NCBI RefSeq assembly: GCF_001642725.1
Contig: NZ_LSUQ01000001.1
Span: forward strand, 1-64,000
Reading direction: 5' to 3'
DNA length: 64,000 bases
Source: Ferroacidibacillus organovorans
GTDB lineage: Bacteria > Bacillota > Bacilli > Alicyclobacillales > SLC66
The notes beneath the pieces were generated by a model. It saw nothing but the letters and a program-made list of their open reading frames with translations, did no database searches and was not told the origin of the DNA. Of this stretch, positions 27,689-34,477 are shown piece after piece (position 1 is the first letter of the stretch; every line of letters starts with the position of its first letter). The position numbers were made by a program, and so were the translations under genes.

Positions 27689-28138
27689 ATGAACAGACTG
27701 CTGTGGGTGGGGCTTTTAAGTTTGGTGATCGCCTCGCGAGCAAAGGACGAGCGCAATTTTCGTTCGCAGGTGGTGCGCACCGTCGTGAATGGCATGCGCG
27801 CTGCAGATCTCGCCAAAGTGTCTGTCGCACGCTTTAAAGAGGTGGGCGAAGACCTATTAGCGGACGTTCGCTATCAGTATGAACAGCGCACGCGAAAAGC
27901 GGCTGATTCTTTACAAGAGTTGCCAAGCCCATCTGACTTTCGTATGATGGACGCGACAATCGAGAGACAGGAGAGCCGCCGACATGCGAATACGAATGTG
28001 GATGCCAGCGACTGGAATTCTGTTGCTCTCCCTCGCGTCTTGGTACGCGAGTGTAAAGGCGTGGAGTCCGCCACTGACGTTTCTACTTTGCGCGCTTACG
28101 ATCATCGCACTCGCGCGACGCATCGGGTCATCCACTGA
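27689..28138 (+). CDS. Hypothetical protein with N-terminal membrane segment
   Basis: A 149-residue product of unknown function. A short hydrophobic N-terminus (LLWVGLLSLVIAS) is followed by a charged helix (FKEVGEDLLADVRYQYEQRTRKAADSL), a YtxH-like layout. It starts at ATG 27689 after AAAGGTTGAGAG, 27 nt after the 71-residue gene. The last 155 nt overlap the antiporter gene in another frame. The tail within the overlap is low in structure and may be non-essential. Confidence 0.5.
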   Translation: MNRLLWVGLLSLVIASRAKDERNFRSQVVRTVVNGMRAADLAKVSVARFKEVGEDLLADVRYQYEQRTRKAADSLQELPSPSDFRMMDATIERQESRRHANTNVDASDWNSVALPRVLVRECKGVESATDVSTLRAYDHRTRATHRVIH

Positions 28139-29042
28139 GCATCTCGCGCGGCACCTTGGCTCGACGCTTGGAGCGTTGCTGTCCGCCACATTTGGAAACA
28201 GCGTTGAACTGATTCTGTCTATCGCGGCGCTGCGTGCAGGACTCTATCGCGTCGTTCAGGCGAGCATCGTGGGCAGTGTCCTCGCTAATCTTCTGCTGAC
28301 ACTCGGTGTCTGCATGATGATCGGCGGCGTCACACAGAAGGTGCAGGTGTTCAGCCGCGCTCGCGCAGGGTTGAACAGTGTGATGCTTTTTATTGCCGTA
28401 TTCGGTCTCTCCATGACGAGTCTATACCAATATTCAGGTACGCACGCAGGCCACGCCAAAGCGCTTGGCGTCAGCATTTCCATCGTGTTTTTACTGATCT
28501 ATGCGCTCGGATTTGTGTTTTCCTTCTTCACACATCGGAGTTTCCTGGTGCCCGCCGAGTCACTCGGTGGGCAAGAGCGTCAACCGGGGTCACTCTTTCC
28601 ACACATGGTTGAATTGATTGTCGCTACGATCCTAGTTTCGATTGTCAGTGAGGGGATTGTCGGTTCAATCGTACCGCTCTCCGCGCGGTTTGGGATCTCG
28701 GAGCCGTTTGTTGGCATGATCCTCTTACCACTGATCGGAATCGCACCTGAATTTTTCTCCGCAATATTACTTGCACGGCGTGGGAATTTGGATGGAAGCA
28801 TGGAGATTGGACTCGGATCAAGTTTGCAAATCGCGCTCTTTGTGGCACCCGCACTCGTGCTTACGGATACGGCGATGCGCGGGAAATTTACACTTGTTTT
28901 TACGCCTGTGGAGGTACTCGTACTCTTTTTGTCGACCCTTTTGGTGAGTCTTGTCTCACTTGACGGGGAGACCCACTGGTACGAGGGAATGATGGTGACG
29001 GCCGCTTACGTCATGCTGGGATTGCTCTTTTTCTTTCAGTGA
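27984..29042 (+). CDS. Calcium/cation-proton antiporter (CaxA/ChaA type)
   Basis: A 352-residue CaCA-superfamily exchanger with about 11 membrane helices, probably exporting Ca2+ against H+. The first alpha-repeat is SATFGNSVELILSI, matching GNxxE. The second repeat reads IGIAPEFFSAILLARRGN, keeping the Glu but with Ile where GNAAEH normally has Asn. Length equals Bacillus ChaA (YfkE). The ATG at 27984 is preceded by GAGAGCCG; ATG 27996 is possible. It overlaps the upstream small gene by 155 nt and shares its direction with the P-type ATPase, consistent with a common cation-homeostasis role. Confidence 0.88.
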   Translation: MRIRMWMPATGILLLSLASWYASVKAWSPPLTFLLCALTIIALARRIGSSTEHLARHLGSTLGALLSATFGNSVELILSIAALRAGLYRVVQASIVGSVLANLLLTLGVCMMIGGVTQKVQVFSRARAGLNSVMLFIAVFGLSMTSLYQYSGTHAGHAKALGVSISIVFLLIYALGFVFSFFTHRSFLVPAESLGGQERQPGSLFPHMVELIVATILVSIVSEGIVGSIVPLSARFGISEPFVGMILLPLIGIAPEFFSAILLARRGNLDGSMEIGLGSSLQIALFVAPALVLTDTAMRGKFTLVFTPVEVLVLFLSTLLVSLVSLDGETHWYEGMMVTAAYVMLGLLFFFQ

Positions 29043-29075
29043 AATGGACAGCGTGGATCAACAGGGGGTGTGGGT

Positions 29076-29762
29076 GTGTACAAAAAAATCACTCGCCACA
29101 CGGTGTGGATGCTACTATTTGCCCCGCTCGCGCTTCTTCTCATGATTCTTTTTTATCGCTCTGGAAGCTGGACAATCCTTCCTACATACCTGGAAAAATT
29201 GGGACATGCCGGAATCGTTTTAAGCTACCTGTTGGTGGTGCTTCAGACGGTGGTCCCGTTTGTCCCCTTTGCCATTCTAGCGGGTATGAATGCGACTGCG
29301 CACGGATTCTTCACAGGCTATCTGGCGACACTTTTCGGGAGTTTCACAGGCGCACTCCTTCTTTATGGCTTGAGCAAAAGTGTGCTGAGACCGCTTTTCA
29401 GCCGCTATTTAAGACGTTTTTTTGCGCGCCACCAAAAATTGCAAACTGCCGTATCCCGGATCGAACAGGCAACGCCGTGGTCCACCTTTTTTACCGTTTT
29501 GGGTTTGCGCTTACAGTTCTGGCTTCCGGCATCGCTCATCGATGTTTCTGCAGGGATTTCTTCCGTGTCCTTTGTACCCTTTCTTTTTGGTACACTCATC
29601 GGACAGGCGATCATGGTTCTACTCGAGAGTTATGTGGGGCATCGCGTGCTACATTTCCAAGCTCACATGGCTGAACTCGCAGGAATCTGCGTGATAGGGG
29701 GGGCCATTTTGGCGACAAATTTCATTTTGGCAAAACGGAGAAGGCGAAAGCTGAACTCATGA
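29076..29762 (+). CDS. TVP38/TMEM64-family (VTT domain) membrane protein
   Basis: A 228-residue membrane protein of the VTT/DedA-like superfamily (B. subtilis YdjX/YtxB relatives). The central FVPFAILAGMNATAHGFFTG and GSFTGALLLYGLSK segments carry the family's Gly-rich re-entrant pattern. The GLRLQFWLPASLIDVSAGISSVSFVPFLFGT region is the conserved C-terminal half. The start is GTG 29076, 8 nt after CAGGGGG; GTG 29070 is too close to it. Its stop overlaps the terC-like start by 4 nt. Function in bacteria is unsettled; lipid scramblase activity is known for eukaryotic relatives. Confidence 0.83.
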   Translation: MYKKITRHTVWMLLFAPLALLLMILFYRSGSWTILPTYLEKLGHAGIVLSYLLVVLQTVVPFVPFAILAGMNATAHGFFTGYLATLFGSFTGALLLYGLSKSVLRPLFSRYLRRFFARHQKLQTAVSRIEQATPWSTFFTVLGLRLQFWLPASLIDVSAGISSVSFVPFLFGTLIGQAIMVLLESYVGHRVLHFQAHMAELAGICVIGGAILATNFILAKRRRRKLNS

Positions 29763-30415
29763 TGCACGCGCTGTATTCCTTTTTTGCCATCCTTCTCACC
29801 GATTTGGTTCTTTCGGGAGACAATGCGTTTGTGATCGCGATGGCGACACTCCATCTCGCCCCAAGCGCGCGAAAGCGCGCGATGCTTTACGGTGCGGCAG
29901 TCACGATTTTGCTCAGGGTGTTACTCACGCTCGTCCTCGGACGCGCGCTCACGTGGCCGTACTTACAGACGATTGGTGGCTTGCTTTTGCTCTACGTCGC
30001 CTATTCCGTCTTGTTTCATAAGGATTTAAAAGTAGCGTCTGACGAGCAAACAAAGCGCGGCGTTCTGTCAACGGTCGCAACCATTCTAATCGCCGATCTC
30101 ACAATGAGTGCAGATAATGTGGTGGCGGTGGCGGGAATTGCGCAGGGCAATGCAGTGATGACGGCGCTCGGTCTTTTAGTGAGTATTTCTCTTTTGATGT
30201 TTGCCAGTTCTTTGATTGCCAGGCTGATGGCGCGTTTGGCGATTCTGCGATGGATTGGGGCAGGCGTTCTCGCGTGCACGGCGGGCGTGATGTTTCACAG
30301 TGATCCAGGGATCGCTCACTTTTTTGGGGCGCGGTCGATCTACGCGCCGATTTTCGGATTTGTACTTGGATCTGTACTCTATGTCGCGTCGCGCAAATGC
30401 AACGTCAGCTTTTGA
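29759..30415 (+). CDS. TerC-family integral membrane protein
   Basis: A 218-residue, seven-helix TerC/YjbE-type protein. The twin metal-binding motifs DLVLSGDNAFVIAMA (residues 15-29) and DLTMSADNVVAVAG (near 115) are both intact. Bacillus TerC proteins export Mn2+, partly to metalate secreted enzymes. The ATG overlaps the VTT gene stop by 4 nt. It is the last gene of the cation cluster, and its 3' end overlaps the convergent HD-domain gene by 37 nt. Mn2+ as the ion is family knowledge, not shown here. Confidence 0.88.
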   Translation: MMHALYSFFAILLTDLVLSGDNAFVIAMATLHLAPSARKRAMLYGAAVTILLRVLLTLVLGRALTWPYLQTIGGLLLLYVAYSVLFHKDLKVASDEQTKRGVLSTVATILIADLTMSADNVVAVAGIAQGNAVMTALGLLVSISLLMFASSLIARLMARLAILRWIGAGVLACTAGVMFHSDPGIAHFFGARSIYAPIFGFVLGSVLYVASRKCNVSF

Positions 30416-30978
30416 GCAAACGCGATCTGCCAAAAATCCGCTTTCTTTTTTAACAGATGATCTACATCGTCAGGTGAGAGTCCGCTCACAACGAGTGTGA
30501 CCTCGCGGGAGGTGCGCTTGATCTCGTGAAGGACGGCCGTCCCGAGATGTGATCTGTCGAGACCGTCGGCGACGCGCAGGCATGCGCAACAGGCGAGCAG
30601 GTCGCGCGCTCTGCCAATTTTGTCGATCCAAGAAGGTTTAACGCTGCGCCTGTGATAGAAACACAATGTTGCGACATCCTCTTTGAGTGTCGCATCCCAC
30701 GTGGCCGTCTCGCGCGCGTGTCGGACGATGTAGCGGGAGTGCTTGTGATGGTTTCGCGAATTTATGGAATGCCCCACATCATGGAGATAGCCAGCCAATT
30801 CGAGTGTTAATTGGGCGGCTTGCTGCGCCGCTTCGCCACGCATGCCGAGATAGAGCGTTTGCGCGAACGAGGCGACGCGCATGCAGTGCGCGCGATCGGT
30901 TTGAAAATGGTTCATCGCGCGCAGCGCGTCATGTTTGTATTTTGCGAGTGACAGAGCGACCGAAGTGGGATCTTTCAT
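30379..30978 (-). CDS. HD-domain phosphohydrolase (Ppx/GppA C-terminal type)
   Basis: A 199-residue protein with an HD metal-binding domain: RAHCMRVASFAQTLY (first His), ELAGYLHDVGHSIN (HD pair) and later LRVADGLDRSHLG. The pattern is that of the HD-like domain fused to the C-terminus of Ppx/GppA phosphatases, here as a stand-alone gene at the end of an operon that starts with ppx/gppA. The ATG at 30978 overlaps the stop of the preceding kinase-like gene by 4 nt. It may act on a nucleotide or polyphosphate-related substrate; that is inference. Confidence 0.75.
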   Translation of the reverse strand: MKDPTSVALSLAKYKHDALRAMNHFQTDRAHCMRVASFAQTLYLGMRGEAAQQAAQLTLELAGYLHDVGHSINSRNHHKHSRYIVRHARETATWDATLKEDVATLCFYHRRSVKPSWIDKIGRARDLLACCACLRVADGLDRSHLGTAVLHEIKRTSREVTLVVSGLSPDDVDHLLKKKADFWQIAFAQKLTLHLRDAT

Positions 30979-31673
30979 TTGCGAATCAGGCGTGAGACGT
31001 GCGTGCGCAGGGTCTCCTGCACCTCTTCAATCGCGCGTGTGCCGTCAAGTGTAACAAAATGATAGTCTTCTGCCAGTTCTTCAAACTGCTGTGCGCAAAG
31101 AGACTGATAGCGATGAAAGCTTTCAAACATGTCCGTCGACAAAGAGAGGTCCATGCCAGATTCCCAGTAATCGAGAACGCCGCGTTTTTGAAAATGGCGA
31201 TGCAGCAACACTTCGGGTGTCATATGCAAATAAAACGTGAGATCCGGAATGCGCGCAAAGCCAAACAGCTCTTCTAGCCAGTCAGGATCGGCGCCACGCA
31301 CGGCGTCGCGAACCATCAGCGTAAATATGTAACGATCCGCAAGCACGATAAATCCTGCCCGAAGCGCCGGAATGATCTTGTTTTCCAATTGATCTGCAAA
31401 ATCGGTCGCGTAAAGCAGGCTGAGTGTCGTCTTGCCAAGGACATTGCCCTCTTTTGCTTGATCGATAACACCGCTGACGAGGGTGGAACGCTTGATCCCT
31501 GTGTCCATGACCGCGTGTCCTTCATACTCGAGCCACTGTTTTAATAAAAATGCCTGGGTCGATCGCCCTGAACAGTCGGCGCCTTCGATCACAATCAGCT
31601 TTCCGGCGTACGTCTCATCCTTCAGATAGGGGAGACCTGCGCCGTAGTAGGTTTTCTTCGACTCATCCATCAC
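30975..31673 (-). CDS. Thymidylate-kinase-like protein with altered P-loop
   Basis: A 232-residue P-loop protein of the dTMP kinase fold. The Walker A region reads IEGADCSGRSTQ: the invariant Lys of GKST is replaced by Arg (codon CGA on the minus strand). The DRY motif (VLADRYIFTLMVRDAVRGADPDW) is intact. It is a diverged paralogue of the gene just upstream, sharing LRAGFIVLADRY and the LSLSTD..ESF region. The housekeeping tmk is normally next to holB, so this pair is probably specialised. Order is ppx, kinase A, this gene, HD gene. With the changed P-loop it may bind nucleotide poorly. Confidence 0.72.
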   Translation of the reverse strand: MMDESKKTYYGAGLPYLKDETYAGKLIVIEGADCSGRSTQAFLLKQWLEYEGHAVMDTGIKRSTLVSGVIDQAKEGNVLGKTTLSLLYATDFADQLENKIIPALRAGFIVLADRYIFTLMVRDAVRGADPDWLEELFGFARIPDLTFYLHMTPEVLLHRHFQKRGVLDYWESGMDLSLSTDMFESFHRYQSLCAQQFEELAEDYHFVTLDGTRAIEEVQETLRTHVSRLIRK

Positions 31674-31696
31674 CGTAGCGCTCCTCTCGTCTTTGC

Positions 31697-32404
31697 TTAT
31701 CGCGTGGTTAAATGATAGGGAAGTTCATAATCCGTCAGATGCTTCTCGACGATCTCGCGCACGATGCGCTGTTGTTCTTCAATCGGTTTTGTCGCGTCGA
31801 CGACCGTAAAATGCTCCTCATCGATCATCGCGTCATAGTGATCCTTGATTTTTCCCTGAAACAACTTGAAGCTCTCGATGGGGTCGGTCGAGAGACCGAG
31901 ATCGAGACCCGCCTCATGGTATTTTAACTGTGGACGCCCACTCAAGATGCGATCGAGCGAAACGGCGAGCGGTGTCTGGAAATAAAAGCTGACCGTTGGT
32001 TTGACCGCGAATCCATACATGTTCTTTACCCAGTCCGGGTCACACCCGCGCGCCATGTCACGCGCATACGCGGTGTATACATAGCGGTCAGCAAGGACGA
32101 TGTAACCTGCGCGCAAATAGGGTAGCATCATCTTTTCATAACGGTCGGCAAAATCGCACGCGTGAATCAGACTGAACGTCGTTGGCGTCAACAAATTCTT
32201 TTTCTTCGCCTTTTTATTCGCCGATTTGATGAGTTCACTGGAATTCCACTCTGTAAAAAAGACAGGGTATCCGCGGTCTTCGAGCCAACGTTTCAACAAG
32301 TAAATTTGCGTGCTTTTTCCTGAGCCGTCGTTTCCTTCTACAATAAAAAGTCTCCCCGGATAATGCATGCTGCGGCCGAGTCCACGTGCTTTTTTTAGTC
32401 GCAT
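31697..32404 (-). CDS. Thymidylate-kinase-like protein
   Basis: A 235-residue P-loop kinase of the dTMP kinase fold with a normal Walker A (FIVEGNDGSGKSTQ) and DRY motif (VLADRYVYTAYARDMARGCDPDW). The segment DWVKNMYGFAVKPTVSFYF and the C-terminal half differ from ordinary Tmk, so the nucleotide substrate is uncertain. The ATG at 32404 follows AAGGAG with a long 12-nt spacing. The frame is open further upstream into ppx. It begins 5 nt after the ppx stop, so it is co-transcribed. Confidence 0.75.
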   Translation of the reverse strand: MRLKKARGLGRSMHYPGRLFIVEGNDGSGKSTQIYLLKRWLEDRGYPVFFTEWNSSELIKSANKKAKKKNLLTPTTFSLIHACDFADRYEKMMLPYLRAGYIVLADRYVYTAYARDMARGCDPDWVKNMYGFAVKPTVSFYFQTPLAVSLDRILSGRPQLKYHEAGLDLGLSTDPIESFKLFQGKIKDHYDAMIDEEHFTVVDATKPIEEQQRIVREIVEKHLTDYELPYHLTTR

Positions 32405-32408
32405 ATCG

Positions 32409-33914
32409 TTACGGTGCTCCTTTTTCTGATGAGATGGAAAGCGGGAATCCAAACGCTTTGCGAAAGAGTGGAAGCAAATCATTTGCCGCCTGATACTCAA
32501 GATCGCCTTCGTCCGCGTGCACGTAAAGGACAGCCTGTTTCTTTTCGGTCTTCAGTCGAACCGCCGAAACGCGCTTTTCGTGGCGGCGATCAAGCGCTTC
32601 GGCAAGGCGGACAATCACGCCGATTTTTGTGATTTCTGTAAGATCGTCTTCACTGAGCAAAGTGCGAAACGGCGCACACTGCTTCCGTGTCCTGTTGCGT
32701 CCCTTGTAGGAGGCGGCTGCCGCGACCATCAACAGTTCGCGATGCGTAAGTCCATAAAGGGTGCCGTTTAAGATCAAATAAAAGGTGTGGCGGTCAAAAT
32801 CATAATAGTGAATGTGAATCCCGACACGATGGAGCATAGCGGCCGCATAGAGCAGGTGGAGCCGCGCAGGATCAAGATCACCTCGCTCGCAAAGCGGCGT
32901 TGCAATGGCGAGTGCCAAGTGTGTCACGGTTTTTGCGTGATCGATTGGAACGCGACAGCGTTCGAGCAGATTGTGGACGCTTGTCTCAAGAACGCCTTCG
33001 GTAAGCAGACCGTTGTCAGTGCCTAAGACGCGTGTAAAAAATGTCCCGTCGCGCAGCCCGCGGCCGCTGATGCGCAGCACGGAGGACGCGGTATAGCGCA
33101 TGAGGCTGAGGAGAATCATACCGCCGGGAACGATCAGATCGGCGCGGTCTTTAGAGAGTCCCTCCACCTTTTTGCGCCGGGCGAGCGGTATGTCACCCAG
33201 GTAGGCAACCGTTTCCTCGACATCTGTTTGCTGCATGAAATAATTATGCGTAAGCGCGAGGGGGTAGCCGCTGAGTCCTTGGTGGACGCGCGCAATCGTG
33301 CGGATGGTGCCGCCGATCCCGATCAGTTCCATGTTCTTCGCCTGCGTGAGTAGTTCCACCTGCGGGAAAAGGGTTTGGATGCGCTGCATCATTTGCTCGC
33401 GAGACAGTTGACCTAGATCGCGATTCGCGGTGACTGCGCCAATGGGAAAGGAGTGTGACGCGATAGCCGCTCCGCTCCTGACAAGGGTGACTTCGGTGCT
33501 GCCGCCGCCAATGTCGACGAGCAGCGCATCACAAAGCTTCATGGTGTTGGCCACCGCGCTAAAACCGAGCGCGGCTTCTTCGACGCCAGGGATGACTTCG
33601 ACGTGAATCCCGGTCTCGCGCTCAATGCGCTCGACGATCTCTGCGCGGTTCTTGGCTGCACGTAAAGCGGCGGTTCCCACGGCTTCGATGCGTGTGGCGT
33701 GGTGGGCGCGGCAAAGTCCGATGAAACCTTGTAGTTTCTCGATCAGGTCGCGAATGGCATCCTCTGCGATCGCTCCATCACGCTTGATCTGTTGGCTGAG
33801 TCGCGGAGATGCCTTCTGTTCATCAAGCACGTAATAGGCGCCACTTTGCAAGGAAGCAATGATCGAGAGACGCATGGAGTTTGAACCGATATCAATGATC
33901 CCGGTAACGTTCAC
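32409..33914 (-). CDS. Ppx/GppA-family exopolyphosphatase / guanosine pentaphosphatase
   Basis: A 501-residue sugar-kinase/Hsp70-fold phosphatase acting on inorganic polyphosphate and/or pppGpp. Motifs are IIDIGSNSMRLSI at the N-terminus, EAALGFSAVA, the DIGGGSTEVTLV phosphate loop, and GIGGTIRTIA. The C-terminal 190 residues form the HD-like domain of long family members. The start is GTG 33914, 7 nt after AGGAG, and the family homology starts there. The frame is open to 34100 and would add a TNALRY hexapeptide repeat, judged not to be translated. First gene of the operon with two kinase-like genes and an HD gene. Confidence 0.88.
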   Translation of the reverse strand: MNVTGIIDIGSNSMRLSIIASLQSGAYYVLDEQKASPRLSQQIKRDGAIAEDAIRDLIEKLQGFIGLCRAHHATRIEAVGTAALRAAKNRAEIVERIERETGIHVEVIPGVEEAALGFSAVANTMKLCDALLVDIGGGSTEVTLVRSGAAIASHSFPIGAVTANRDLGQLSREQMMQRIQTLFPQVELLTQAKNMELIGIGGTIRTIARVHQGLSGYPLALTHNYFMQQTDVEETVAYLGDIPLARRKKVEGLSKDRADLIVPGGMILLSLMRYTASSVLRISGRGLRDGTFFTRVLGTDNGLLTEGVLETSVHNLLERCRVPIDHAKTVTHLALAIATPLCERGDLDPARLHLLYAAAMLHRVGIHIHYYDFDRHTFYLILNGTLYGLTHRELLMVAAAASYKGRNRTRKQCAPFRTLLSEDDLTEITKIGVIVRLAEALDRRHEKRVSAVRLKTEKKQAVLYVHADEGDLEYQAANDLLPLFRKAFGFPLSISSEKGAP

Positions 33915-33990
33915 AGATGCACTCCTTGCATAGAGAGATTTCAAAGGGATTTCACGGATCAACCCGTGCGTGCGCGCGAGGCGCACATGG

Positions 33991-34098
33991 CGGTTCGTGT
34001 AACGCAGAGCGTTCGTGTAACGCAGAGCGTTCGTGTAACGCAGAGCGTTCGTGTAACGCAGAGCGTTCGTGTAACGCAGAGCGTTCGTGACACGCGGC
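33991..34098. repeat. 18-bp tandem repeat array (five copies plus a decayed sixth)
   Basis: The unit GCGTTCGTGTAACGCAGA is repeated head to tail: 33991-34008 (first two positions changed), then four exact copies to 34080, then a degenerate copy 34081-34098. Each unit contains the inverted repeat GCGTT-n5-AACGC. The array lies between ppx/gppA and the divergent 98-residue gene, and inside the predicted ppx leader. Confidence 0.92.
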
Positions 34099-34111
34099 AC
34101 ACGTTTTCTGT

Positions 34112-34140
34112 AGTATAGAGTTTGTCCTCGTGAAGAGCAA
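34112..34140 (-). promoter_or_regulatory. Possible promoter of the ppx-kinase-HD operon
   Basis: On the minus strand, TTGCTC (34140-34135) and TATACT (34117-34112) are 17 nt apart. Transcription would start near 34105, leaving the tandem repeats in a 5' leader of about 190 nt. Confidence 0.45.
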
Positions 34141-34180
34141 AACGGGTGACGATTGGGAAAGAAAAAAAGCAGGTGAGATT

Positions 34181-34477
34181 GTGACGAAACGGTTTACCAT
34201 CGATGATGTTGCGGGGATGTTTCAGGTGCGCAAAGAAGACGTGCGGGTGGCACTCGTTCGTCTCCAAGAAATGCGTTCGCTGTCCGCTGAAACCTTTTTT
34301 TATGCGGGAGAGGCTGCGCGGATTGCGCCGTCTGATCTTGATCGCATTCGGCGAGAACTCGGTGCATTAAAAGAGGCGCCCATAAAAGACGAAACCGCGT
34401 CCCAGCGGGGGACGCGGCGTATCATTCGAAAAACCGTGCGGCTTGCCGCAGAGGAAGATTCACCCCCCGACGCCTGA
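34181..34477 (+). CDS. Small HTH-like protein, unknown function
   Basis: A 98-residue protein with a predicted helix-turn-helix-like N-terminus (FTIDDVAGMFQVRKEDVRVALVRL), followed by a helical segment (SDLDRIRRELGALKE) and a basic tail (RRIIRKTVRLA). No family is recognised. The start is GTG 34181 after AGGTGAG; a GTG further up (34130) lacks a ribosome site. It is divergent from the ppx operon across the repeat array, and its end overlaps the GH18 gene by 18 nt. It might be a DNA-binding regulator of its neighbour, but this is only positional. Confidence 0.5.
   Translation: MTKRFTIDDVAGMFQVRKEDVRVALVRLQEMRSLSAETFFYAGEAARIAPSDLDRIRRELGALKEAPIKDETASQRGTRRIIRKTVRLAAEEDSPPDA

Noticed and set aside
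33991-34098. CRISPR array
   Set aside because: Units are only 18 bp and contiguous, with no spacers; no cas genes are nearby.
33915-34100. N-terminal extension of Ppx/GppA made of TNALRY hexapeptide repeats
   Set aside because: The frame is open, but a GTG at 33914 has AGGAG at ideal spacing and starts the family homology. The extension is the translated tandem repeat with no ribosome site of its own.
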